From Streptomyces sp. DH5 (GTDB lineage: Bacteria; Actinomycetota; Actinomycetes; Streptomycetales; Streptomycetaceae): a stretch of 64,000 nucleotides of DNA. How positions within the stretch are numbered: the stretch's first letter is position 1; every line of letters starts with the position of its first letter. The stretch is taken from positions 62,001-126,000 of the forward strand of contig NZ_JAHWGP010000003.1 of assembly GCF_020873915.1 (NCBI RefSeq), given 5' to 3'. Positions 1 through 8,170 of this stretch are shown here, one piece after another. The position numbers were made by a program, and so were the translations under genes. The notes beneath the pieces are model-generated. The model ran no database searches, was not told where the DNA came from, and saw nothing but the letters and a program-made list of their open reading frames with translations.

Positions 1-609
1 CTCGCCGAGCGCGCCCTTCTTGAACAGCGCCGTGTTCGGGTCGTCGGGAGCGCCGTTCATCATCACGACCTTGCTCCTCCCGGCGTCGTCGCCCAGCGCG
101 TTCACCAGGGCACGGCCCTGCACCTGGCCGACGAGTTCGTTGTCGTGCGAGACGTACGCGTCGACGGGGCCCTCGGCGAGACGGTCGTACGCGATGACGG
201 GGATGCCCGCCGCCTTCGCCCTGCGCACGTCCGCCGCGATCGCCTCTGAGTCCACCGCGTTCACCAGGACCACGTCGACGCGGTCGGCGATCAGCCGCCG
301 GAACTGCTCGCTCTGCCGGGTGCTGCTGCCCCCGGCGTTCGCGTGGACGACCTCGCCCTGCTTGTCGGTGAGCGAGGACACCCGCTGCTCGATCAGCGGG
401 CGGTCGAACTTCTCGAAGCGTGCCGTGTCCGTGTCGGGCAGCAGCAGGCCCACGGTGATGTCGTCGCTCGCGGAGTCCGGTCCCGCGTCGTCGGCACCGG
501 TCGCGCCGACGACGCCGCAGCCGGTCAGCGAGAGGGCCGACAGCGCGGCGGTGAGGAGCACGACGCGACGGCGTACGGAGGTGGGGGCAGGACTGGTACG
601 GGAGTTCAC
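1..609 (-). CDS. Sugar ABC transporter substrate-binding lipoprotein, C-terminus cut by window edge
   Basis: Reads off the left edge; only the first 203 residues are present. GTG start at 609. The N-terminus has an arginine cluster, a hydrophobic stretch and a lipobox LTGC ending at Cys31, so the protein should be a membrane-anchored lipoprotein. After a short linker comes the start of a periplasmic-binding fold of the ribose/xylose-binding type (ITVGLLLPDTDT, then VVLVNAVDS, then GIPVIAYDRL and YVSHDNELVGQVQG), the pattern of XylF/ChvE-like binding proteins. It would capture a monosaccharide for an ABC importer whose permease and ATPase genes should lie to the left. The substrate cannot be told from this part. 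Confidence 0.85.
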   Translation of the reverse strand, partial: MNSRTSPAPTSVRRRVVLLTAALSALSLTGCGVVGATGADDAGPDSASDDITVGLLLPDTDTARFEKFDRPLIEQRVSSLTDKQGEVVHANAGGSSTRQSEQFRRLIADRVDVVLVNAVDSEAIAADVRRAKAAGIPVIAYDRLAEGPVDAYVSHDNELVGQVQGRALVNALGDDAGRSKVVMMNGAPDDPNTALFKKGALGE

Positions 610-904
610 GTGGGGCGCCTTCCGGGCGGGCGGGCAGCGTGGGTGGCCGCGTGGCCGGGCGGCCGGCGCGGCACCTCGGCAGGGCGTCGGACCGGTTCGC
701 GGCCACGCGCCGGACGTCGGTCAGCAGTGTGTCCGGTGGGAGGCGGTGCGGCGGGCGTGGTCACGGCCTCCTCGCGCGGCGCGCCGGGAACATACGCAGG
801 AGGCGCACACGGACCGCACACTCCGCCCGCCGGCCGGCCGGCCTGCCGGCGGCCCGGGCCGACCCGGCGCGTGCCCGGCGCCACGGCTGCGGGACAATCG
901 GGAC

Positions 905-1225
905 ATGAGCATCGTCAAGATCAACGTACTCACGGTCCCGGAAGAGCAGCGCGAGACGCTGGAGCAGCGGTTCGCCGCGCGGGCGGGGGCGGTGGAGAAC
1001 TCGGACGGGTTCGAGTGGTTCGAGCTGCTGCGCCCGGTCGAGGGCACCGACACCTACCTCGTCTACACCCGCTGGCGGACCGAGGAGGACTTCCAGCGCT
1101 GGATGGCGGGCCGCGGCCAGGCCGCGCACGGCGGCGAGCAGGGCGAGAAGCCGCGCCCCGCCGCCACGGACGCCACCCTGTGGTCCTTCGAGGTGGTCCA
1201 GCAGGCCGCGCCGAAGCAGGGCTGA
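905..1225 (+). CDS. Antibiotic biosynthesis monooxygenase (ABM) domain protein
   Basis: A 106-residue protein that fits a single ABM ferredoxin-like domain: a first strand (SIVKINVLTVP), a helix (EQRETLEQRFAARAG), then FEWFELLRPVEGTDTYLVYTRWRTEEDFQRWM. Small ABM proteins are cofactor-free monooxygenases, haem-degrading enzymes or simply stress proteins. The C-terminal third (GHGGEQGEKPRP then a last strand ATLWSFEVVQQ) resembles actinobacterial haem-oxygenase-like members, but no haem ligand can be assigned. It ends 24 bases before the convergent beta-lactamase gene and stands alone. Family assignment is good; the substrate is unknown. Confidence 0.75.
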   Translation: MSIVKINVLTVPEEQRETLEQRFAARAGAVENSDGFEWFELLRPVEGTDTYLVYTRWRTEEDFQRWMAGRGQAAHGGEQGEKPRPAATDATLWSFEVVQQAAPKQG

Positions 1226-1249
1226 CGGCTCCTGCCGCCGCCCCGGGAA

Positions 1250-2170
1250 TCAGCCGAGGGCGGTGAGGACGCGGCGGGTGGCCTCGACGACCAGCGGGTC
1301 GCTGGGGTCGGCGTCGCGGTCCGGGCGGTCGGTGAGGACGGCCAGCACCAGCGGGGCGCCCCGGTCCGGCCACAGGACGGCCACGTCGTTGGCCCGGCCC
1401 CATTCGCCGGTGCCGGTCTTGTCGCCGGTCCTCCAGCCCCGGGGGACGCCGGCCCGGATGCGCTGGTCGCCGGTGGTGTTGTGGACCAGCCAGTCGGTCA
1501 GCAGGGCCCGCTCGGCGGCCGGCAGGGCGTCGCCGAGCACGAGGGCGCGATAGCCGGCGGCGACGGCGCGGGGGGTGGTGGTGTCGCGCGGGTCCCCCGG
1601 CGGGTTGGCGTTCAGCTCGGGTTCGACGTGATCCAGGCGACTGACGGAGTCACCGAGTCCGCGCAGGTGGGCGGTGAGGGCGCGCGGCCCGCCGAGGTCC
1701 CGCAGCAGCAGGTTGGCGGCCGTGTTGTCGCTGTACCGGACGGCGGCGTCGCAGAGGCCGCGGACGGTCATGCCCGTGCCGGTGTGCCGCTCGGTGATGG
1801 GTGAGTACGCGACCAGGTCGTCCCGGGTGTAGGGGACGCGCTCGTCCAGACGGGCGAGCCGGCGGCGGTCCAGGACCGCTCCGGCGGCGAGCGTCTTGAA
1901 GGTGGAGCAGAACGCGAAGCGTTCGTCGGCGCGGTGGACGACCGTGGCTCCGGTGCCGGTCGCCAGCGCGTACACCCCGAGACGTGCGCCGTACTCGCGT
2001 TCCAGGTCGGCGAGGCCCCGCGGGGTCACCGGGGCGGGCGCGGACCGGCCGGGGGAGGCCGTGCCGCCCCGGTCGCCGGCGCGTGCGGGTGCGTCGTCGG
2101 TGGCGCATCCGGCCACCGGGGCGAGGGCGGCTGCCAGCAGCAACGCGCGGCGCCGGGGGGAGGGGGCCAC
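1250..2170 (-). CDS. Class A beta-lactamase, probable lipoprotein
   Basis: A 306-residue serine beta-lactamase that hydrolyses the beta-lactam ring. The GTG start at 2170 is chosen because AAAGGA lies about 10 bases upstream; a longer in-frame reading lacks a ribosome site. The signal sequence carries an RRR motif and ends VAGC at Cys22, so Tat-type export and lipid anchoring are likely. The active-site Ser-Thr-Phe-Lys begins at about residue 89 and is directly preceded by Cys. The SDN motif (YSDNTAAN), the omega-loop region (EPELN) and KTG (GDKTGTGEWG) are all present, so the enzyme looks intact. It is monocistronic and no BlaR or BlaI neighbours are visible. Confidence 0.92.
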   Translation of the reverse strand: MAPSPRRRALLLAAALAPVAGCATDDAPARAGDRGGTASPGRSAPAPVTPRGLADLEREYGARLGVYALATGTGATVVHRADERFAFCSTFKTLAAGAVLDRRRLARLDERVPYTRDDLVAYSPITERHTGTGMTVRGLCDAAVRYSDNTAANLLLRDLGGPRALTAHLRGLGDSVSRLDHVEPELNANPPGDPRDTTTPRAVAAGYRALVLGDALPAAERALLTDWLVHNTTGDQRIRAGVPRGWRTGDKTGTGEWGRANDVAVLWPDRGAPLVLAVLTDRPDRDADPSDPLVVEATRRVLTALG

Positions 2171-2266
2171 AGGGAATGGTTCCTTTCGGACGGGCCGACG
2201 GCGTCGCGGGCAGGTGAGCGGATACGGAATAGCGGGTAAACGCACCGCGCCGATCGGGGGAAAACA

Positions 2267-2306
2267 AAGAGCAGGGGCCCGCACCGAAGTGCGGGCCCCT
2301 GCTCTT
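2267..2306 (-). terminator. Rho-independent terminator of the cold-shock gene
   Basis: A perfect 18-bp stem closes on a TTCG tetraloop when read on the minus strand and is followed by TGTTTTC. It starts 17 bases after the csp stop codon. UUCG is the most stable natural tetraloop, so this should be a strong terminator separating csp from the beta-lactamase gene. Confidence 0.9.
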
Positions 2307-2323
2307 GAATCCCTGCGTACAGG

Positions 2324-2527
2324 TCAGGCGGGGACGATGTTCTCCGCCTGCGGGCCCTTCTGGCCCTGCGTGACGTCGAAGGACACCTTCTGGCCTTCCT
2401 GGAGCTCACGGAAGCCCGAGGTGGCGATGTTCGAGTAGTGGGCGAACACGTCAGCGCCGCCGCCGTCCTGCTCGATGAAACCGAAGCCCTTTTCCGAGTT
2501 GAACCACTTCACCGTACCGGTGGCCAT
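2324..2527 (-). CDS. Cold-shock protein (CspA family)
   Basis: A 67-residue single cold-shock domain starting [18 protein letters not shown], with RNP1 (KGFGFI) and RNP2 (VFAHY) both intact. It binds single-stranded RNA or DNA and keeps transcripts unstructured. The ATG is preceded by AGGAGATTTGAT, a strong ribosome site. About 250 bases of non-coding, comparatively AT-rich sequence lie upstream, which would allow the long 5' leader typical of csp genes; this is inference. Streptomyces have several csp paralogues, so no specific symbol is given. Confidence 0.95.
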   Translation of the reverse strand: MATGTVKWFNSEKGFGFIEQDGGGADVFAHYSNIATSGFRELQEGQKVSFDVTQGQKGPQAENIVPA

Positions 2528-2767
2528 ATCAAATCTCCTGAGACAGTGCCGGAACTCGCACTTTACGAATCCCTACATCGTCGCGATGATCACCTGCCCG
2601 GAGACCCGGTAGCAAACTGGCAACCACAACTGCAACTGGCGTCAGCCTAGCACGGAAAGGCCTCGCGGCAAGCGAGGAAAATCACTGGAATAAACACCGA
2701 TGGCGGGTTTAAGGAAAGAGATTTTCCTCAGCGAGGGGGGAAATTCTGTTCCGGCCGGGGGAGATTT

Positions 2768-3148
2768 TCATCCGAGCCCGCGGGCCGCGCCCGCTTCCCG
2801 TCGGCGCAGCTCCTCGTTGGCCCGTTCCGCCTGCTCCAGCCGCTCCTCGAGGCTGATGATGCGGCACGCGGCGTCGAGCGGTGTGCCCTGGTCGATCAGC
2901 TCGCGGGCGCGGGCCGCCAGCCGGAGCTGGTGGCGCGAGTAGCGCCGGTGACCACCGCCGGAACGCGCCGGGGTGATCAGCCGGGCCTCGCCCAGCGCGC
3001 GGAGGAAGGCGGGTGTCGCTCCGACCAGTTCCGCGGCCCTGCCCATGGTGTAGGCCGGGAAGTGGTCGTCGTCGAGCCGGTCGGCGACGGGGAGCCGGTC
3101 CTGTTCCGGCTGCCGGCCGTCGGCGTACGGCTGACTCTCCGGGGGCAT
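2768..3148 (-). CDS. MerR-type helix-turn-helix protein
   Basis: A 126-residue protein with a MerR-like winged helix (YTMGRAAELVGATPAFLRALGEARLITPARSGGGHRRYS) at about residues 35-75. A charged alpha-helical tail (SLEERLEQAERANEELRRRE) is likely the dimerisation coiled coil. No metal-binding cysteines or ligand domain follow, so it belongs with the short MerR-like regulators often beside csp genes in Streptomyces. The ATG at 3148 is chosen because GGAAAGG lies 5 bases upstream; a start 30 bases earlier lacks a ribosome site. Downstream, an AT-rich gap contains a 10-bp inverted repeat (2674-2683 with 2720-2729). Target genes are unknown. Confidence 0.85.
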   Translation of the reverse strand: MPPESQPYADGRQPEQDRLPVADRLDDDHFPAYTMGRAAELVGATPAFLRALGEARLITPARSGGGHRRYSRHQLRLAARARELIDQGTPLDAACRIISLEERLEQAERANEELRRREAGAARGLG

Positions 3149-3315
3149 GCGCACCTTTCCGCGGACCACAGGGGGCATGGTCCGCCACGGGGGCGGGTTC
3201 CCCGTAGGGGAACTCTAGTCGGCCCGGCGGAAAAACTGTCGTGGCCGAGGCAGATGTGCCGGCCCGGTTCCACTGCGGCGGACACCGCCCCCGGAGGCGC
3301 TCGCCCCGCCCGCCA

Positions 3316-4056
3316 CTACCTCGTGTGCTTCCCGGTCGCGCCCTGGGCCGTCCGGGTGCGGTGCGGGCCCATCTCCCCGAGCACGTCCCCCAGCTCGGCC
3401 CCGGTGAGGGCGGTGCCGGGGAGCGGGCCCGGCTCGGTGGTGGCGCGGAGGCCGTCGAGGAACAGCGCGAGCGGGCGGTGCCAGGCGTCGGGGGTGGTGG
3501 CCCTGACCAGGGGTGGGACGGCGCGGCCGAGGGCGGCCAGGGCGAACAGCAGGTCCTCGGTGGTGACGTCGGTGCGCACGGCGCCCTGCTCACGCGCCCG
3601 GTCCAGGAGAAGCTCCACGGTCCGGCGGTTGTGCGCGTGCACGGCCTGGAGGACCTCGACGTCCGCCAGACGGGTGGTCATGAGGTCGTTGGTGCCGCGG
3701 TCGGCGGCGAGCGTGGCGAAGACGGTGCGGAGGTAGCCGGTCAGCCCCTCCCAGGCGTCGGGCACGGTGCGGGCGTGCTCGCCGGCAGCCATGGTGCCGG
3801 CCAGCTGGTCGTGGAAGACGGCGTCGACGAGGGCTGCGCGGGTGGGGAAGTGCCGGTAGAGCGTCGCGTTGCCGACTCCGGCCCGGCGGGCGATCACGTC
3901 CAGCGGGGCGTCGAGCCCCTGCTCGGAGAAGACGGCGTGCGCCGCCTCCACCAGACGGTCCCGGTTGCGCCGCGCGTCCCGCCGCTGCCGGGGCGCGGGG
4001 CCCCCGGACGCGGGGTCCCGGCCCTCCGGGCCGGTGGGTCCTTCACCGACGGTCAT
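3316..4056 (-). CDS. TetR-family repressor divergent from P450
   Basis: A 246-residue regulator. After a basic N-terminus (RQRRDARRNRDRLVEAA) comes the canonical TetR helix-turn-helix (DVIARRAGVGNATLYRHFPTRAALVDAVF) and an all-helical ligand domain. The ATG at 4056 follows GGAGGAAGAGAAGAAG. It is transcribed away from the cytochrome P450 gene, and the 111-bp gap between the starts contains two matching inverted repeats (4084-4142). It probably represses itself and the P450. The ligand is unknown. Confidence 0.9.
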   Translation of the reverse strand: MTVGEGPTGPEGRDPASGGPAPRQRRDARRNRDRLVEAAHAVFSEQGLDAPLDVIARRAGVGNATLYRHFPTRAALVDAVFHDQLAGTMAAGEHARTVPDAWEGLTGYLRTVFATLAADRGTNDLMTTRLADVEVLQAVHAHNRRTVELLLDRAREQGAVRTDVTTEDLLFALAALGRAVPPLVRATTPDAWHRPLALFLDGLRATTEPGPLPGTALTGAELGDVLGEMGPHRTRTAQGATGKHTR

Positions 4057-4083
4057 CGTCTTCTTCTCTTCCTCCGGACGAAG

Positions 4084-4142
4084 CGGGGAGCGCTCCCCGA
4101 CCCGGATGCTATCGTCGTGGGCGTAAACGGGGATCACTCCCC
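4084..4142. promoter_or_regulatory. Twin TetR operator candidates between TetR and P450 genes
   Basis: Two copies of the pattern GGGGA-N4-TCCCC lie in the 111-bp divergent gap. The first is part of the perfect 16-bp palindrome CGGGGAGCGCTCCCCG at 4084-4099. The second is GGGGATCACTCCCC at 4129-4142. Their centres are 44 bp apart, close to four helical turns, so two repressor dimers could bind the same face of the DNA. Binding by the adjacent TetR protein is inferred. Confidence 0.7.
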
Positions 4143-4167
4143 ATTTCGACGGAGAGGGGACGGCGAC

Positions 4168-5370
4168 GTGCGAGCGCCCACACTGGAGGAACTGGCCCCC
4201 CGGGGCCACGACCTGGCGGCCGACCCGTTCCCGGTTCTCGCGGCCCTGCGGGACGAGGGCCCGGTGCACCGCGTCCACGTGCCGGGCAGCGGTGACGCCT
4301 GGCTGGTCGTCACACGGGAGGCGGTACGGGCCGCGCTGACCGATCCCCGGCTGCGCAACGACATCCGGCACTCCGCCACCTGGGAGACCGACGGCGGGCA
4401 CGCCGTCGGCCGGAACATGCTGCAGAGCGACCCACCGGACCACACCCGGCTGCGGCGGCTGGTGGCGGACCGCTTCACCCCGGCCCGGGTCACCGCACTG
4501 CGCCCGCGGATCGAGACCGTGGCGGGCGAGCTGCTGGACCGGCTACCGCGGACGGGCACCGCCGATCTGGTCAGCGGGTTCGCGCTGCCGCTTCCGGTCA
4601 CGGTGATCTGCGACCTCCTCGGCGTGCCCGGGGCCGACCGCGCGGCCTTCCACAGGTGGTCCGACGAACTCGTCATGCCCAGCGGACAGGAGGCCGCCGC
4701 CGCCTCGGCCGCCGCGCTGACCTCCTACCTCACCGAACTGATCGCCGAGAAGACCCGCACGCCGGACGGTTCCCTGCTGGCGGACCTGGCCGCGGCCGCC
4801 GGACCGCCGGACGACGCGGAGAGCGGCGGCCTCGCCCCCGGGGAACTCCTCGGCATGGCCTTCCTGCTCCTCGTCGCCGGCCACGAGACGACCGTCAACC
4901 TGATCTCCGCGACGGTGCACAGCCTGCTGACCCACCCCGACCAGCTCGCCCTGCTGCGCGCCGACCCCGCCCTGACCGCCGCCGCGATCGAGGAGTCACT
5001 GCGCTTCGCGGCACCGGCCCACTCCGGCGCGTTCCGCTTCGCGGCGGAGCCGCTGGAGCTGGCGGGAACCCCGGTGGCCGCCGGTGACGCGGTCCTCGTC
5101 TCCCTCGCCGCGGCCTGCCGCGACCCACTGGCCTTCCCGGACCCCGACCGCTTCGACCTCACCCGCCGGCCCCGGGGCCACCTGGCCTTCGGGCACGGCG
5201 CGCACCACTGCCTCGGCGCCCCGCTCGCCCGCGCGGAGGCCGCCGTCGCCCTGCGCCTGCTGCTGGAGCGCCACCCCTCCCTCGCCCTCGCCGCCGATCC
5301 CGGACCGCTCACCTGGCGCACGAGCACCCTGCTGCGTGGCCTGACCTCGCTGCCGGTACGGCTGGGATAG
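4168..5370 (+). CDS. Cytochrome P450
   Basis: A 400-residue soluble bacterial P450. The GTG start at 4168 follows GGAGAGGGGACGGCGAC. The I-helix oxygen-activation motif AGHETT is near residue 237, the K-helix EESLR near 275, and the haem loop FGHGAHHCLGAPLAR carries the ligand Cys at about 348. Length and motifs fit CYP105/CYP107-like monooxygenases that hydroxylate natural products or xenobiotics using a ferredoxin partner. No ferredoxin gene is adjacent. It is divergent from a TetR gene that probably controls it. The substrate cannot be predicted. Confidence 0.95.
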   Translation: MRAPTLEELAPRGHDLAADPFPVLAALRDEGPVHRVHVPGSGDAWLVVTREAVRAALTDPRLRNDIRHSATWETDGGHAVGRNMLQSDPPDHTRLRRLVADRFTPARVTALRPRIETVAGELLDRLPRTGTADLVSGFALPLPVTVICDLLGVPGADRAAFHRWSDELVMPSGQEAAAASAAALTSYLTELIAEKTRTPDGSLLADLAAAAGPPDDAESGGLAPGELLGMAFLLLVAGHETTVNLISATVHSLLTHPDQLALLRADPALTAAAIEESLRFAAPAHSGAFRFAAEPLELAGTPVAAGDAVLVSLAAACRDPLAFPDPDRFDLTRRPRGHLAFGHGAHHCLGAPLARAEAAVALRLLLERHPSLALAADPGPLTWRTSTLLRGLTSLPVRLG

Positions 5371-5469
5371 GGGCCTCCACCCGCCGGACGCCCGATGCCG
5401 GAGGGGACTTCGGACGCCGGTCGCCGGCCTCGGGGCGCGGGGCCGCCCGTCACGGGCCGTCGGCCGCGG

Positions 5470-6177
5470 GGCACGGACCGCGGCACGGACCTCGGGGCGC
5501 GGGCCGCAGGACACGGGCCGCAGGACGCGGGGCACGGGGCACGGACCTCGGGGCGCGGGCCGCAGGACACGGGCCGCAGGACGCGGGGCACGGGGCACGG
5601 ACCTCGGGGCGCGGGCCGCAGGACACGGGCCGCAGGACGCGGGGCACGGGGCACGGGCCGCGGGGCACGGGCCGCGGGGCACGGGCCGCAGGCCGCAGGC
5701 CGCAGGACACGGGGCACGGGGCACGGGCCGCAGGGCACGGGCCGCAGGACGCGGGGCACGGGGCACGGGCCGCGGGGCACGGGCCGCAGGACGCGGGGCA
5801 CGGGGCACGGGCCGCGGGGCACGGGCCGCGGGGCACGGGCCGCAGGACGCGGGGCACGGGCCGCAGGCCGCAGGCCGCAGGCCGCAGGCCGCAGGACACG
5901 GGGCACGGGGCACGGGCCGCAGGGCACGGGACACGGGGCCGCAGGCCGCAGGCCGCAGGACACGGGGCACGGGGCACGGGCCGCAGGGCACGGGACACGG
6001 GGCCGCAGGCCGCAGGCCGCAGGCCGCAGGACACGGGGCACGGGCCGCGGGGCACGGGGCATGGGCCGCAGGACATGGGACACGGGACACGGGGCCGCGG
6101 GGCGCGGGGCCGCGGGGCGCGGGGCCGCGGGGCGCGGGGCCGCGGGGCGCGGGGCCGCGGGGCGCGGGGCCGCGGGC
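5470..6177. repeat. Heptanucleotide repeat array, consensus GGNCRCR
   Basis: About 700 bp built almost entirely from 7-base words that differ only at positions 3, 5 and 7: GGCCGCA, GGCCGCG, GGACACG, GGACGCG, GGGCACG, GGGCGCG, plus the variant GACCTCG. Near 5485-5640 eight words form a 56-bp higher-order unit repeated at 5485, 5541 and 5597. The right end (6091-6165) switches to five perfect copies of the 15-mer GGGGCCGCGGGGCGC. The plus strand of the array has almost no T, and the word pattern excludes stop codons on both strands, so all six frames stay open. The resulting Arg/Gly/Ala- or Pro/Arg-rich readings have no ribosome site or family features. I read this as a non-coding satellite-like array between P450 and the DUF6479 gene. 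The rest of the 5371-6436 gap shows no gene. Confidence 0.9.
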
Positions 6178-6436
6178 GTCGGTCACGGGTCGCCTGGTAC
6201 GGGTCGTCGAAGGCGGGAAGGCCGGAGCCGGGCCCCGAGCTGCACACGTGGGGACGCGACGGCCCGTCCCGGCCTTCCCTCTGGCCGAAATCTGCCACGG
6301 GGCGGAGCCCGCCGCCCGCCGGGACGAGCCGAACGAGGGTGCCCGCGGCCGGTGGCCCGGGGGCTCCGGTGACCCTTGGCCAAAGATTCGGACATTCCGT
6401 GCGCTTTATCTCATTTCCTCGTCCATACTCGGAAGC

Positions 6437-6808
6437 ATGAGCACCGCAACGTATGAACTTCTGGCCGCCAGTCAGAGCGTGTGGAACGTGACCGCGGCCT
6501 TCATCGGCGGGCTGATCGTGGCCGGCGCGCTGATCTGGGCCGTACGGGTCGGAATGCGGGTGATGGACCAGGAGTCCCCCCGCCCCACCCCCGAGCAACA
6601 GCCGAAGCTGCCGGAGGGCGGCGCGGTCCGCGAGATGCGGGAGATGCGGGAACCGGACGAGATGCCGCGGGTGGAGAAGGGCGGGTCCCGGCTCATGCCC
6701 TACGAGATCCACCACGCCGGGTCCAGGACCGGCAAGGACCAGAAGCGCAAGCGCTGGCTGCCCGGGTCCAGCGGGGCCTTCGGCAGCGGTGGCCCGGGAC
6801 ACGTCTGA
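6437..6808 (+). CDS. DUF6479-like single-pass membrane protein
   Basis: A 123-residue protein with a short N-terminus, one transmembrane helix at about residues 15-38 (NVTAAFIGGLIVAGALIWAVRVG) and a hydrophilic, charged cytoplasmic tail (REMREMREPDEMP, then RTGKDQKRKRW). This layout matches the small Streptomyces DUF6479 family, whose function is unknown. The stop is 1 base before the next ATG, so it is probably cotranscribed with the lipoprotein gene that follows. The family name is from memory of the pattern. Confidence 0.75.
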   Translation: MSTATYELLAASQSVWNVTAAFIGGLIVAGALIWAVRVGMRVMDQESPRPTPEQQPKLPEGGAVREMREMREPDEMPRVEKGGSRLMPYEIHHAGSRTGKDQKRKRWLPGSSGAFGSGGPGHV

Positions 6809-6809
6809 C

Positions 6810-7277
6810 ATGACGGCACCCAGCCGTCGCGCGGCCGCCGGAGCGGCCGCGCTGACGGCTCTGCTGGTCGGCGGCGTGGCCGGCTGCACCGGCGGGGAGG
6901 ACGGTGCGGAGCCGTCCGTCTCCTCCGCGGCCTCCCGTGCCACCGGGGCGTGGGAGTCGGCGACGGCCGAGGCGGGGCGCCGGTTCGAGGACTTCACGCG
7001 GAACCTCGACGTGAAGGACGACGTCACGCTCGGCTCCCCGGACGTCCCCGCGGACGGGCGCGCGTCCGTCGGGGTGACCGTGCGCAACGCCGACGACTCC
7101 GCCCGGTCCTTCCTGGTGCAGATCGACTTCAGGGACGCGAACGGCGACCTGGTCGACGTGACCCTGGTGACCGTGGACGACGTCCCGGCGGGCGAGTCCG
7201 CGCGGACGACCGCGCGCAGCACGCACGACCTGCCCCCGGACGCCCGCCCCGAGGTGGCACGGGCGGTGCGCTACTGA
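6810..7277 (+). CDS. Secreted lipoprotein with FxLYD-like domain
   Basis: A 155-residue protein whose signal peptide ends VAGC at about residue 26, giving a lipid-anchored product. The mature part (DVKDDVTLGSPDVPADGRASVGVTVRNADDSARSFLVQIDFRDANGDLVD) reads as an FxLYD-type beta-sandwich, a fold common in Streptomyces exported lipoproteins of unknown role. The ATG at 6810 starts 1 base after the previous stop, suggesting translational coupling. The 3' end overlaps the convergent gene by 7 bp. Confidence 0.75.
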   Translation: MTAPSRRAAAGAAALTALLVGGVAGCTGGEDGAEPSVSSAASRATGAWESATAEAGRRFEDFTRNLDVKDDVTLGSPDVPADGRASVGVTVRNADDSARSFLVQIDFRDANGDLVDVTLVTVDDVPAGESARTTARSTHDLPPDARPEVARAVRY

Positions 7278-8023
7278 GCCACGGTGATCTGGATCTGCTC
7301 GCTCGCCGCGCTCACCCCGTTCAGGGTGGCGGTGGCCTGGAGCCGGTTGGGGCCCTCGGGCAGGGCCCGGGCGGGGGTACAGCCCCAGAGACCGTCGGAA
7401 CCGGTGGTGTCGGTGCACACCTCGTCGCCGTCCTGGTCGGAGACGGTGATCTGCGCACCGGGGTGCGCCCGGCCCGCGATCGCCGGCCGGCCCCGCAGCG
7501 GAACGCCGGACTCCGGCCGGGCGAGGGTCGGTTCCGCCAGTCCCACGGTCACCCGGCACCCGCCCGCCGCCCTGACCCGGCCGTCCGTGTCCGCGAGGCG
7601 CAGCGCGCAGCCGCTCGGCCGGGTTCCGGGCACCGCGTCCGCGGGGACCGCGATCACGAAGGGGAAGGCGCCGTCCCGCCACGGCCGCTCGGCCGAGGCC
7701 GCGGTGTAGCGGGCGGAACGGCCGTCGGCGGTCACCGCGCCCCGGTAGCCGGGGGCGTCGAGGGGGACGCCCGTCACCCGCGTCCCGGCCGGCGCGGTCA
7801 GGGTCAGCGTGGATCCAGTGCCGAGCGCCGGCCCGGCTAGGCCCCCGGCCTCGACGATGCCGTCCCGCCCGGGCGGGATCGTCACGTCGCCCCACAGCAC
7901 CGCGGGTCGCGCGGCCGGGGCGGGGATACCGGCGGCGCCGGACGTCCCGGTCTGCAGCCACACGCCCGCGACCACCCCGGCCGCGCCCAGCGCGGCGGCG
8001 GTCTTCTTCCTGGACCTGTTCAT
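7271..8023 (-). CDS. Secreted Ig-like-domain protein
   Basis: A 250-residue protein. The start MNRSRKKTAAALGAAGVVAG at 8023 gives an N-terminal signal sequence and is preceded by AGGGAG. The mature part looks all-beta: a first module (ILWGDVTIPPGRDG through TVGLAEP) and a C-terminal bacterial Ig-like module (PAIAGRAHPGAQITVSDQDGDEVCTDTTGSDGLWGC) with paired cysteines. There are no catalytic residues or sortase signal. Likely an extracellular structural or adhesive protein; the function is unknown. The long in-frame extension upstream lacks a ribosome site and was not used. Confidence 0.7.
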   Translation of the reverse strand: MNRSRKKTAAALGAAGVVAGVWLQTGTSGAAGIPAPAARPAVLWGDVTIPPGRDGIVEAGGLAGPALGTGSTLTLTAPAGTRVTGVPLDAPGYRGAVTADGRSARYTAASAERPWRDGAFPFVIAVPADAVPGTRPSGCALRLADTDGRVRAAGGCRVTVGLAEPTLARPESGVPLRGRPAIAGRAHPGAQITVSDQDGDEVCTDTTGSDGLWGCTPARALPEGPNRLQATATLNGVSAASEQIQITVAQ

Positions 8024-8170
8024 CGTCGGCGGGCTCCCTGTAGGACCGTCACGGACACACCTGGAAGCGATCATGACGGCGCCCCCGCCGGCCCGCCCGC
8101 ACTGCAGGGCCGTACGGGTGGCCACCGTGCCGCCCCGGCGCGGCGGGCACCCGGGCCGGGGCGGCACGGT

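Noticed and set aside
3241-4167. In-frame extension upstream of the P450 start
   Set aside because: It runs antisense through the TetR gene, has no ribosome site, and P450 homology begins at GTG 4168.
5470-6177. CRISPR array
   Set aside because: The repeats are contiguous 7-base words with no unique spacers of constant length, and no cas genes are in the window.
5395-6372. Long open frames on both strands through the heptamer array (Arg/Gly/Ala-rich or Pro/Arg-rich)
   Set aside because: The words GGNCRCR cannot form a stop codon in any frame, so openness carries no coding evidence. No ribosome site, no domain, and equal openness in six frames.
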